From Prochilodus magdalenae (lineage: Eukaryota; Chordata; Actinopteri; Characiformes; Prochilodontidae), in the NCBI GenBank assembly GCA_024036415.1, contig JAMWET010001360.1, forward strand, positions 42,501 through 106,500: 64,000 nt of DNA, read 5' to 3'. The translations under genes were made by a program, and so were the position numbers. This document shows, piece by piece, positions 1 to 13,200 of this stretch. Below the pieces are notes generated by a model. The model saw only the letters and a program-made list of their open reading frames with translations. It did not search any database and had not been told where the DNA came from. How positions within the stretch are numbered: position 1 is the first letter of the stretch; the number at the start of each line of letters is the position of its first letter.

Positions 1-205
1 TGGTTTATTATGGCTCTAATGTTCTATTATCATTTCTGGAACAGGACTCTTACTCAGCTCAGTGTAGGTGAAGAGACTCTAGTGTCTCTCAGTCCACCAG
101 TCTTTAACAGAAACTCATTCATTAGCCCGACACTGACGTCTATTTAAATCATCATCGGCTCAGAACACTGAAGGAGAACAGGTTCTATTAGCTAGAACCA
201 TAAAA
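1..205. repeat. Dispersed repeat, second copy at 17944-18150
   Basis: The first 200 bases (from TGGTTTATTATGGC to AGGTTCTATTAGCT) recur with roughly 90% identity at 17944-18150 in intron 1 of copy A. This copy is cut by the window edge. It belongs to an unclassified teleost interspersed repeat. Confidence 0.75.
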
Positions 206-412
206 TAACTTTTTGCAAATAAGCAAAGTTTTGGTTTAAGATTTATTTGCAACTTTAAGTTACAAGTTTAAGTTTAATAAGAACTTGCTTTAAACAGGTT
301 CACTAATGAGTTTCTCCTTTACACGCCAGTCACAAGTGCGTGTGTACATATTTCTATATTGTGGTTTGTTTACCCACAAAGTCACGAACAAAACGTTTGA
401 TAAGTACAGTCG

Positions 413-1265
413 TACAGTGAGGAAAATAAGTATTTGAACACCCTGCGACTTTGCAAGTTCTCCCACTTAATAATCATGGAGGTGTCTGAAATTTTCATCT
501 TAGCTGCATGTCCACTGTGAGAGACATAATCTAAAAAAAAATCCGGAAATCACAATGTATGATTTTTGAATAATTCATTTGTGTGTTACTGCTGTAAGTA
601 TTTGAACACCTGTGAAAATCAGTGTTAATATTTGGTACAGTAGCCTTGTTTGCAATTACAGAGGTCAAACGTTTCCCCTAGTTTTTCACCAGGTTTGCAC
701 ACACTGCAGGAGGGATTTTGGCCCATTCCTCCACACAGATCTCCTCCAGATCAGCCAGGTTTCTGGGCTGTCGCTGAGAAACACGGAGTTTGAGCTCCCT
801 CCAAAGATTTTCTATAGGGTTTAGGTCTGGAGACTGGCTAGGCCACTCCAGAACCTTGTTATGCTTCTTACGGAGATGCTCCTTGGTTATCCTGGCTGTG
901 TACTTTGGGTCATTGTCATGTTGGAAGACCCAGCCACGACCCATCTTCAATGCTCTAACTGAGGGAAGGAGGTTGTTCCCCAAAATCTCACAATACATGG
1001 CCCCGGTCATCCTCTCCTTAATACAGTGCAGTCGTCCTGTCCCATGTGCAGAAAAACACCCCCACAGCATGATGCTTCCACCCCCATGCTTCACAGTAGG
1101 GATATTGTTTTTGGGATGGTACTCATCATTCTTCGTCCTCCAAACACGGCGAGTGGAATTAAGACCAAAAAGTTCTATTTTGGTCTCATCTGACCACAGA
1201 ACTTTCTGTGGGACAGCGCTACCCACCATGCCACTCTGTAATTTCATATTCTGTGATAATAATGT
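413..1265 (-). mobile_element. Tc1/mariner element, 5'-truncated, with transposase catalytic domain
   Basis: The 3' terminal repeat starts at TA 413 (CAGTGAGGAAAATAAGT), with the inner direct repeat GTAAGTATTTGAACACC at about 595. The minus-strand reading frame 1247-678 carries the DDE triad ([24 protein letters not shown]) with 34 residues between the second D and E, i.e. a DD34E Tc1 transposase. The N-terminal helix-turn-helix part and 5' repeat are missing; the match stops near 1265. It lies beyond exon 13 of copy A, probably in its intron 13. Confidence 0.88.
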
Positions 1266-1655
1266 ACATAGACTTTAATATTCCCAAACTAGACTGGGTG
1301 GCAGGGGTAGAGCTATGGCCTCTTAGCTCAGGAACTTGCCTTTTACTGTCCTTACTCAGCTTTTCCCAATGATATTTGATGTCCATACGATCATGATATT
1401 CTCGTGTTACACTGTTGGACAACTTTGCTGGCCTGTTCTAAAGCTCTGTACAAGTACCTCAAGCTTTGGGAATACCTCACAAAGGTGCTTAGGGGTTTCG
1501 TGTGTTAATAATTCTAGCCTTTTGTGAGCTGAACGAAGTTAGATAAGAATAAATAATATCATATAATCACCTTTCCACAATGTTTGTCATGTTTTCTGCT
1601 ATATGAGCTATATTCCATATTCAGTACATATCCTAACCCTTCCCACCCTTCTGAC
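1266..1655. other. Unassigned sequence next to exon 13 of copy A
   Basis: No match to intron 13 of copy B and no exon-like stretch found; A/T-rich, with a pyrimidine-rich run at about 1635-1655 just downstream of the donor. Confidence 0.4.
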
Positions 1656-1878
1656 CTTGCCATGGATGAGCTGTTCCAGGAAGAGTCCCCACATGTCTAT
1701 AAGGGAGACGGGGTGTCCCTCTCCCTCTCTCTGCCTCAGCTCACTCCTGTAATACTGCAGCAGCCGGGGAGCGAACAGGCCGGACACGCTCTTACTGAAC
1801 TCCTTCTGCACCGACAGCAGCTGTGCATCCATGTCCTTCTCTGACCAGTGCAGGTCATCATACAGAGAGGACAGCGCC
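1656..1878 (-). CDS. Copy A exon 13
   Basis: 223 nt; acceptor CCCTCAG, donor [26 protein letters not shown] through [18 protein letters not shown] to IHGK. It is the last exon of copy A visible in the window. Confidence 0.93.
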
Positions 1879-3780
1879 CTGAGGGAGGACAGAACAGAGC
1901 ACAAAGGACTGAAAAAATGATTTCTGCTGAGTTGAGGTAAAAGTCCACCAAACTGGACATGAGTCAGTGGTGCTTTGATGGGAATGGGAACGTTTGCCTG
2001 TAATGCTGCTGTATACCCACCAGGTGGAGCCGGACACTGCAGTGATGTAGCTGACCGTGTCCAATAGGCCCAGTTTCTGCAGGCCCCTCAGAGAGCCAAG
2101 GGTGCCGGTCATTGCCCGAGTACCTCCGCCGGAAAACACCACGGCTACCGTCGGCACCTAAAAAACACACAACCACCAGAGTTCAATCCCACCAGAAGGC
2201 CTTGACCACATTTTCTCTGGTACAGCTAGAGGGATATTCCACTGATCATCCAGCCAAAAAAAAATCATTCAGAGTGGTCTGGTGGGAAATGGTTCGTTGT
2301 GGAGAAACTTACCAAGTCAAAATTATTCACAGTGGTGGTGAATGGAACCAGACATCCACCTCTAAAAGCTCCCTCACAGAAATGGTTTGGAATAAGCTGC
2401 CTGCTGTGAGAGTTATTTTACTGTAGTCCTGCAGGACTGTAATTTTAAATACAGAAATCATTTCAGTACCAGAACATCTGTGTCTTAACAATCAACCGTT
2501 TCTTAGCAACCCACTCTGAATTACTCGGTTATATGATGGTTATAACAGCTGAATTATGCAAAAAAAATAAATAAATAAAAACCCTGCTCATTTGACAGTT
2601 TTCTTTATAACTAAATTCCCAGCAGGTTTCCTCTCAGCCCTTATTCCACCAGTGGAACCAAATTGTTCCAGTCTGTGCACCCAATTTTGAACCGTTCGAG
2701 GCATTTCCACCGAAAATAAATAAATTCAGATCCCAAAAAGCCAAAGGAACCAAAGAGTAGGTTCATTAGCATGAACCGTGATGACATCCGTAAGTGTCTC
2801 ATTTAAGGAAAAAGAAGGCAACAATGGCGCCACCCAGTGGTCTGCTGGAGAAGCTCTTCTTATCTCCAGTAGTTGATCCTTGCTGCTTTCTAGATATAAA
2901 CAAACATCTGGAATAACAGCACAATGGCTCGCAGGTAATCTACACGATACTCTATCTTGGTACTACTGTTTACTACCATTTTGAAACACCCTCTGTTGAT
3001 GATGAATCCTAGGACGCTTGGTTCAAATAAAAGCTGGTGTAAACACAGACTGGCTCCCTGAATTGCACTAAGGTTCTAGGAAGCCTGAAATGAATCATTT
3101 TAAGAGCCAGTCGTATTTTGGTCGAAAGGGGAAGCTAGATCTTCATCAATGTGTGTGTGTAGGTGTGTGTAGGTGTGTGTAGGTGTGTTTGTGTGTGTGT
3201 GTAGTTGTGTGTGTCTGTGCGTGTGTGTGTGTAGGTGTGTGCGTGTGTGTAGGTGTGTGTGTAGGTGTGTGTGTCTGTGTGTGTGTGTAGGTGTGTGCGT
3301 GTGTGTGTGTGTAGGTGTGTGCGTGTGTGTGTGTCTGTGTGTGTGTGTAGGTGTGTGTCTGTGTGTGTGTGTAGGTGTGCGTGTGTGTGTGTAGATGTGT
3401 GTGTGTGTGTGTGTTTAGGTGTGTGTGTAGGTGTGTATATGTGTTTCTGTGTGTGTGTAGGTGTGCGTGTGTGTGTGTGTAGGTGTGTGTTTGTCTGTGT
3501 GTGTGTCTGTGTATGTCTGTGTGTGTGTCTGTGTGTGTGTGTGTGTGTTTAGGTGTGTGTGTAGGTGTGCGTGTGTGTGTGTAGGTATGTGTGTGTCTGT
3601 GTGTGTGTCTGTGTGTGTGTGTGTGTAGGTGTGTGTGTGTGTGTGTAGGTGTGTGCGTGTGTGTAGGTGTGTGTGTGTCTGTGTGTGTGTGTGTGTGTAG
3701 GTGTGTGTCTGTGTGTGTCTGTGTGTGTGTGTGTGTTTAGGTGTGTGTGTAGGTGTGCGTGTGTGTGTGTAGGTATGTGT

Positions 3781-3818
<38 letters not shown>

Positions 3819-3896
3819 GTGTGTGTGTGTGTGTGTGTGTGTAGGTGTGTGCGTGTGTGTAGGTGTGTGTGTGTCTGTGTGTGTGTGTGTAGGTGT

Positions 3897-3928
<32 letters not shown>

Positions 3929-6032
3929 TTAGGTGTGTGTGTCTGTGTGCGTGTGTGTGTGTGTGTGTGTATGTGTGTAGGTGTGTGTGTGTCTGTGTGT
4001 GTGTGTGTGTTTAGGTGTGTGTGTCTGTGTGTGTGCGTGTGTGTGTGTGTGCGTGTGTGTGTGTGTGTTTAGGTGTGTGTGTCTGTGTGTGCGTGTGTGT
4101 GTGTCCGTGTGCGTGTGTGTGTGTGTGCGTGTGTGTGTGTACCCTGCTGGGATGAGGAGCAGCGCTGAGGTTCAGAGCTCTCTGTAGAGCACGGGACGCC
4201 ACTTCTTTTCTCTTCTTCAGAAACCCCTTCTCTGCTTCAGGAACATCAAAATCCAGGCGTACATTCAGCTCCTTTTCAGAGCTACAACACACACAGACTC
4301 TTCATCACCACCATCATCATTACCACCATAAAGCGCCTATCAGATCAAATATAATTGTATAATTTATTAGGACATATAAATAATAAAACAATACGCTGTA
4401 CCTGTCCAGTGTCTTCAAATGCAGATCTACATTATGCTGTTGGATCAAATATTAACAACTTTAATAAAAATCCTACTTAAGGCACACATTCTCACAGAGG
4501 GGCCCTTTTCTATGTCTGCTAGGGCTGAAAGATTGTTTTAATATTAAAACATGAAATTTAAGTTTTTTATAATTATCATCTATAATAAAAACGGGAGATT
4601 TAACCAAATAACAGAGCTTGTGAACTGCCTGAAGATGAACCAGACCTGTCAGAATGAACTATAGATGAACTACCTCGTGTTGTTTTCTTAAAGTCATAGC
4701 TTACTGGCATTCCTGTACACTACATTCAGGGTTCAAGCCACAGGAACCTAGTGTTGTTGGCCAACAAAAACAGGCCTGAACCTCAATGCAAACTTTGCAA
4801 AAATGTTTTACAATTGAAACATTTTGCAATTTATATCACAGTCGCTGAAAAATCTGAAAAATCACAATTTGATATATGTATTTCCTAACCAATCCAACCG
4901 TTTTCCATGTTTTGTGATAACAGTGAAACAAATTGTGTTGAACAAATTAAACCTTTGATTTAGGGTTCTTGAAAGTATCCCCTTTACAGAAGTGAAAAAT
5001 TATGCAGTGCTGTACAAAAGTCAGAGGCCCTTCGTTAGCTTAATTTCAAGACAAAATCCAGCCATTAAACAGAAACTCTATTGATTATGGAATCTAATGC
5101 AACTGCAGTGACAACACCAACATTTTCTCAATCCATTGTTCATCATTACATCCTACTGAGCACAGGCCTCAAAAACATTAAGCGTGTTTGGCATTATTTG
5201 GTAAAAGAGAAGGAGAAATTGCTCAGCCAGCATCTGAACTTTAAGTAGTACATAGTATTCATAGTTAAATCCAATAAAAGTGTTTAGAATCAATCCTTTG
5301 TTAAATGAAATGATGCTTGCGGATGTAGTTGCTATTATAAGAAAACAGGCTTGTAAAACAGGAATAGTCTGTAATGTGAAATGTGAGTGTTAGTGGTTGG
5401 GAAACACTCCAGCTCACCTCTGCCACAGGAAGTGAGACAGTCAGCATGGTTTTCGGTGTAAACGGGGTTACAGGGGCCGACGCTTGGGCAGAAACGTCCT
5501 CCTTCTCGACATGAGATAACACACATTAGACGGCAACAAAACAACGTCAAAAACAAAGGATGCTATATGAAAAACCTGAATTGCTTGCAATGGCCTAATG
5601 GATAGAGACCAGTCATTTCCTGTAGAACTCTTCAGATCCCATTAATAAACCACCAAGTTCCTCTGGTATCAGTTCTACGACTGTAAACCCTTAAAATCCT
5701 TTACACTCTGATATCAACTCAGAAATGACTTTAATAAGAAGGGTACATGTTTAGCACCTGAGGCTCGCTAAGCAGGAAGCAAACTGAACACCTACATAAT
5801 CACAAACATGCCTCAAACCATGTTCAGTATCTCTAAAAGACTCGATGTGGTTTCTGACACACTTCCTGATACACCATCTGAAAACATGGCCTGAAATATG
5901 TAAGCATGGGAAATATCTTAGCACAAGGAAAAAAGGTCTATTCGAGATATTATTGTGTATATTAAGTGTATACGTCGTTTCATACTTTTACACATATATT
6001 TTATATCTATCTATCTATCTATCTATCTATAC

Positions 6033-6069
<37 letters not shown>

Positions 6070-9000
6070 TTTATTTATCTTTATATTTTTTTCATGCTTT
6101 ATAGATCTTTTTATTTTATGTAAACGGTGGCATTTCACTGCTAGTTGTAATGTGTATAAATATGTATTCACAAACATCTATGCGCTATTTCTTGGGTTTT
6201 GAGGCTGCGAGACGTGCCAAACCAACTGGAGTACAAAGTGCAGCTATAATATATAGAAAAGCATCAGACTGAAATGTTGAAAGCCATTAAGATAAAGCTC
6301 CTTTTATACACATAGATTTAATGCTGAATAAAACTAGCAAAGTTTATCAGCTTCACTAAATGATGCTAACAACTAAACGATAAGCTAAAGCTAAAGTGTT
6401 TGGGCCGGAGCTACCTGAACGGCTAACTCTGGCTACTTAAGCTAATCATCCTAATATTTCACGAATGTGAATGATAATCCTCACTTGCCTAGCACACCGC
6501 CGCAGGAAGCTAATTCTGCTTCTGAACGCCATAATTTTTTTCATTCATTAGCATTCAAACAAAGCTATGACTGGGCTAATAACGTTAGCAGAGGTAGCAA
6601 ACAGTTGACACTTGACTTTTATCTTTCTCTGCCCTAATTTTGAGCCACTATTCGCCTCCTGTGACTTTCTAAGACCCCATTATAGATTTAACTGGTGTCC
6701 AGTGTGTAGTAGCCTTTAGAGAAGTTTGTATGAAAATGAGAAACTGACTGTGGCGACTCGTATTTGTAGACACATACACATACTTTTGAGCTTTGTGGTC
6801 CGAGTCTGATCTCAGTCTCCAGCTCTCTGTTGATGTAGTAGCGAAGCGTCTGCATGAGGTTTTGGGACTGAGAGATGATCTGGTCTTCATTATAAGCACC
6901 TCTTAGGTTTATCACCAAGTCCTGACCTATTGGAACACCAGATCCAAACACAAGAGCTCAGAGGTGAACTAACAGACCATCAGTAGAAGACGCTTCCATT
7001 AGTGTCATATTTCTAGGCTATTTAAAAGGAATTATATCATCAGTTATGTAATGAATTACATTTACATTCTGTTTCCAGTCTTTACACATGTTCTGATCTG
7101 CGCTGCTGACGTTTTATCAGAAGACTGTAAAAACTATACATACAGTGAGCACATTTCATCAAATTCAGATCATGACAAACATACCTCCAATTCAAACTCA
7201 CAAACATGGATCTGTTACAGACTGGAAGTTTCGAATCTGCACTTTCGGTTCGGTTGCTCCACATGTTTCCATGCACAACAGGTTAGAAATGGCTCATACA
7301 AAACCATCTCACCTTCAGTAGGTGGCAGTTTGTCAAACTTGACCTCCAGAGTGGACAGAGGGGCAGCCTACAGGACAGGGGTGAAATAAGCACTGGTCAA
7401 GCACCACTTAAAACTCCACTACGCAGAAGAACTGTTAGTCTGTTTGTTCCTGCCCTGTTGATCATCCCTCTTCAACCCCTTCTGTTCTTTCTTTCCATTA
7501 ATAAATAAAATCATCAGTGGAAAACTGCATTTTGTATTTACTCAGGTTATCTTTGTCTCCAAATTTGATTGATAATCTGAAATATTTAAATGTGGCAAAT
7601 GTGCATAAACAAAAAAATATATACAGGCTATATCTATGGTCGTGTAATCGCCATGCTCAATCCTGCTGTCTTATGAGCCTGACACAGCATTTCAAGCCTT
7701 GTAGTGTACAGGACGACTGAACTAGTGAACACAGCACAGTTTAGTATGGCCAGAATCTGGGTTCTCTAAGTTCTCACAACACAATATGGTTATCTAGCAC
7801 CAGTGTTCTAGCTGTGCATCCCACCCAGCAGTCCTATCTATGCTTTTATGTTTATATCATTAGTAAAGTATAGTAACTCAGTATTTCAAATGTTTTATTG
7901 CGTATTGTTAATTCAGTTCAGCCTTTATTTGTTCAGCCTTTATTGCTGCCTCTCAAATAATAATCAGATTAATAATCAGACTTCCCTCCGATAAGATGAT
8001 CTAAACCATCAGAACATGTTAATAATTCTTGTAATGCTGGAAACATTTTCTGATAAGAACATTCACCAGCTTCTCAAATTCCATCTTACATGATCCTGCG
8101 GGTACTTTCTGACACCTGAGGTGCTGGACTATTTGGACTATGGACTATTTAAGGTGGAACTGAAAAATCATCTATCAAGATTCTAGTGAATAAGTAGCTG
8201 AACTTTAGCCTTGTACTTTAAATGCTGGTAGTATTTTCGATTGAGAAGATTTACAGGCTACTGATAAATAGGTGCTGCGGTAGAACGTTTCAACAAGGGT
8301 TCTTCTTTCTAGGTCTTCTAGCCAGTTCTGTAGCACCACCTAATTCAAGTTACTACTTCAGTGTAAAAGCATAAAAGTCTCTCAACAGCCAAGATGTGGT
8401 TTGTTCATTCTGAGCTACTGTAGAACGATGGTTGAAAGATGACCAGCTCCTGTGTGGACATGAAGACTCGTTCTAAGCTAATGAAAACACCATGATTTGT
8501 AGTTACAGGTAATTATACACTAATGAAACATGATTTCATTAGTCTAGTATATTCTATATCATTTCTGATATTAGACTCCGCTAAAGGTTTTACACACTGC
8601 TCCCTTAAGCCTCCATTATTCACAATGCATTACACATTGCACAGTCACTGTCTGGTACGGCAGTTGTACTGCCTATGACTGCAAGGCCCTGAGGAGAGTG
8701 GTGAGGACAGTGCAATCCATCATAGGCAGCATACATCCAGGAGTTGCAGGACATCTACCAGTCCCGCTGCCTGAGGACATCTACCAGTACCCATCAGGTA
8801 GGAGGTACCGCAGCATTCACAATTCACCGGATAATGAACAGTTTTTACCCACAGGCCATCAAGTTCCTGAACAAGCTGTGTGCCTTTTGCCAATGTCTCT
8901 GTATATTCAGTATTTTGAGTATTTTGTGTATTTTGTATTTATTTATTGTGTATTTCATATCTCTTTTATATTGCTTATTTTAATGTTTAGTTAGTATGTA

Positions 9001-10202
9001 TATTAATGATGCCCAGCTGTGGAGCTATCAACCGGAGTCTCACTACAAGCATTTCAGTGGATAAATGTCCTTACATGTTGTGCAAATGACAAAGAAACCT
9101 GAAACGTGAACACTGTAGGGTTACATCATGTTCTTACCACCAAAACTCCATTGGAGAGACAATGACCAGGTTCCTCAGAGCTGCAACACAAACACAGATC
9201 TCTTTAGGTTACCTTAATGTGCAGATTATAGAAAACTAGGGTACATCAGGTCAGTTCAGCCCCATGGGTCTAATGGTATATCCGGCATTATCCGTCCAAA
9301 AGCATCCAGACAGCCAACAAATGAGTGAGTACTGCTACTTTAACATTCCCACTAGAGATACAGCTGATACAATCTCCACAGGAACGCAATGACCAATGGA
9401 ATAGCATCATTGCGTACCACTCTGGAGCAGCTGTACTTAAGCCTAGGGTCGCCATGCCTAATGCCAAACAGTACCTGACCTCATTCAATTAAATCCTCAC
9501 AACAGTTCTAACACAGCAGTGTTCCAACATTAGTACCTGACTTCAATGATGCTCAGTCAAATACTCACAGCAGTGTTTCAACATCTGTACCCAACCTCAT
9601 TAATCAAATCCTCACAGCAATGTTTCAAGAACGGTATCTAACCTCAATAATCCTCAATGAGATCCTTACAGCAATGTTCCAACATCAGTACCTGACCTCA
9701 CTAACAGTCAGTCAAATCCTCACAGCATTTAACATCAATAGCTGACCTCACTAATACTCAATCAAAACCTCACAACAATGTTCCAACATCAGTACCTGAC
9801 CTAACTAACATTTAGGCAAATCCTCACAGCAAGGTTTCAACTTCAGTACCTGGCCTTACTAACCAAATCCTCACAGCAATGTTTCAAGAACAGTGTCTAA
9901 CCTCAATAATCCTCAATGAGATCTTCACAGCAATGTTCCAACATCAGTACCTGGCCTTACTAATGGTTAACCAAATCCTCACAGCAATGTTCCAACATCA
10001 GTGATTGACCTCACTAATGCTCAATCAAATCCTCACAGCAATGTTCCAACATCAGTACCTGGCCTTACTAATGGTTAACCAAATCCTCACAGCAGTGTTC
10101 CAACATCAGTACCTGGCCTTACTAATGGTTAACCAAATCCTCACAGCAATGTTCCAACATCAGTACCTGACCTCACTAATAATCAAACCCTTACAGCAAT
10201 GT

Positions 10203-10233
<31 letters not shown>

Positions 10234-13200
10234 CAGAGTGAAAAGAAATGTCCACACGACGTACCTCTCTGTAATCTCGAACTCCACCCACAGCTTATCA
10301 TTGGTCTGGAAATAGAAACCACAACAGCGGACCGTCACCAAAACATCTTCATAGAACACAGTTATACTGTCTCTTGTGTTTGACAGGTTAGCTGTGGTCA
10401 GTTTCTTCCTGAATGCATGCTGTTAGTTCTCTGCTCCAACACCTACACTCCCCTACATGCAACCACACTGCTGAAAAGATGAAGCTGAGGTCAGTTTCTG
10501 TGCCAGCTCCTTAGTTTATTAGTTTCTCGCTTTTTTAAGATTCACAATATACTGTAATGGCATTATGTAATCTGCTCTAAAGTGCAGCGCTGCCTCTGCT
10601 GGGCCACGATATACCGACAAGCGCAAACCTCTGGTTCTGGCAATCATATCAGACATCGTAACCTGTAAGCCAATCATATCAGAGCTCCCAGGCTGGAGGC
10701 CAATCATATCAGACTTGGGGAGGGACTCGGGTTTTACTAGGTCAGAGGTCGCCTTCGCTCTGGCAGGAGTTTGGCTGGAAGCTAAAATTGGCACGAGTAA
10801 GTAGCATAGACCGAATTGGAAGTCTGTAACATACAGAGTTAAACCATAAGTAGTTACACAGTGTCAATACAGCCTACATTATGGTCAGTTTAACTGGCTA
10901 TTGGGCTTTTTTACTCGGTTGCTTATTAGCTAGTTTGCTAATTTTAGGTTTACCTGTGGTAAAAAAAAAACGGTGCTTGGCTAACGCTAACATTAGCTAG
11001 CTAGCTGACAAGATAACTAGTTTAAGTATCTGAAGAAACTTCATACTGATATTGTGAACGAGCGAGAGAGATACAACTAATATTATTTACAGTTCTTTAT
11101 GTTATTTATTTTTATATTTATTCAGTATTCAGAAACAGTCACTCCAGTATTAGTCATATATAGTTGTTTACAGTGAGCTAATGCCATTGAAGATGGTATT
11201 TAGTGTTGATTATAACCCAATTCCAATTCCCACATTTCCTCAACCTGTAGATGCAAGAGGTGGCACCTCTGTGGAAGCCAGTCAGGTAAGATTTTTACTA
11301 GTTAAAAAAGATTATATATATAAATCTTTCACTATTTCGTATTTGAATTGTAGTTGTGTTTTACTTGAGCAAAAATCTAAATAATTGCTGATATTGGAAT
11401 TAAGCAAAGTGTAGTAGCAATGCTGGACCCTGTTATGCCACAAGCATGTTTGATGCAAGTACACAAATGTAAATAACAAGCCCCAGCCAGTCGTTTCTGT
11501 GATTCGTCAAACTGATCATCGACTGTGGCAGTTGACCAGGTGAAAACCTACCAGTATTACAAAATAGCTTGATCCAGCCTTAAATAGATTTACATGCTTT
11601 AATTTTCCCAAAACATTATATTTTCGTTACACTGTGCATCACTCTCCATCTGAAGGCGCTGTTAAGAGTGTTTCTGTCTTTCAGCTCCGCCTCCTGATGA
11701 GCTCAGTGTGCTCTGATTGGTCAGGCCCCCCTCTCTATTACTGTTGGTCAGCTGCCAGAGTGGCGTCCTGCTACAATTTCAACACCCACGCTGCTGTGAC
11801 TGATCTTACAGTGGTGCTGGTTTGATCCTGAAAGTCCAGTAAAACAAGTTGGGCAAAAAGGGCTGTGTTAAGATATGATATCACCTTGTAACAGAGAAAA
11901 GAGCTGGAATTCCAGCGAGGCGTTTCAGGCAGCTGAGAAAGTGGTTTCTGAGTTCCTCCCTCTGGTGTGCATTATAGGCTTAAAGTACCGACTGATGACA
12001 TGCACTAAAAGTTGCATAATACCGAAAAAGAGAAGGAAGAAACAAAAAACCATAATAATCCCCATTTAAGTGTCCCCACTGACCTCTACCTACAGCCCAA
12101 ATCCCAAAACTCCAATTCCTACACTTCTCTGCATGCGGATGCACAGGTTCTCTTACCTTCCCGCTCACTGGGTCATCCTGCTCGGCCTGAGTAAAACAAC
12201 TGAAAAGCTCAGTGGCTGTTTATTTGCTGCTGTTCCATTCATGCAGCACTTCCCAATCAGAATTACAAAATTACAGTCATTGTACTGTTTCTGTGTCACA
12301 GGTTATGGAGCTACAGTATTAATGTACAAAACCAATTTCCTGAAAAGCTGGGACATTCTGTAAAACACAGTTCATTTTTTGTCTCTCACTCTTGCCCCTC
12401 CATTCCTCATTTACTCCCCCTACTCTTCTTCTCCTGCCCTCTCTCCCCCTCCCTCTTTCCCATTTCTCCCTCCCTCTCTCCATTTCTCCCTCCCTCTCTT
12501 TCCCCTCCTTCTCTCATCCTCTCTCTCCCTTCCTCCCTCTCTCCCTTTCTCCCCCTCTCTCCCCTTTTTCTCTCTCTCTCTCTACATTCCTCTCTCCACC
12601 TCTCTCCCTCCATGTCTCTCTCCCTCCCTGCCTCTCTCCCTCCCTCCCTTTCCCTCCCTCTCCCCCTCTCTCCCCCCTCTCTCTCTCTTCCTCTCCCTCT
12701 CTCTCCCTTCCTCCCTCTCTCTCCCTCTTTCTCCCTCTGTAATCCCTGTTGACTGACCACATAATAGCTTTTTTTTATTTTACTGCTTTCCCATCAGCCC
12801 CCTCAGGCAGGTACCAGTGGGGGCAGTTCAGGCTTGCTCGCTCCACCTGACTTAAGATTCATTACCTGAATCAAACAGGCAGGCTTTAAAGAGTGACAGC
12901 CTCTGGCATGCCCATCATGTACACGCCCAGCACCTCCAACCTTCCGAACTGCATTATACAATAAGAACAGTCGAATGAGTTGTGCCCCCTCGACCTGCCT
13001 GGTCCTCTGAGGGCTGAATAACGAAAAAACGCTGATGTAGCTGATGAATAAAATAAGATTTGGTGATCTGCTAATTCTTTTGAACTGTTGAGGCATGTTT
13101 ACCACTGTGTTACATTATATTTCCTTCAGTTACACTGTTGAATGGTTTGAGCTTTGCCCATTCTTGCTTGATACATGACTTCAGCTGCTCAACCCTATAG

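Noticed and set aside
790..1278. Plus-strand open frame
   Set aside because: Antisense shadow of the Tc1 transposase.
3173..4187. Long Cys/Val-rich open frames
   Set aside because: They arise only because a GT array has no stop codons; no start context, domain or splice logic.
12379..12762. Ser/Pro/Leu and Arg/Glu/Gly-rich frames on both strands
   Set aside because: Artefacts of the polypyrimidine tract.
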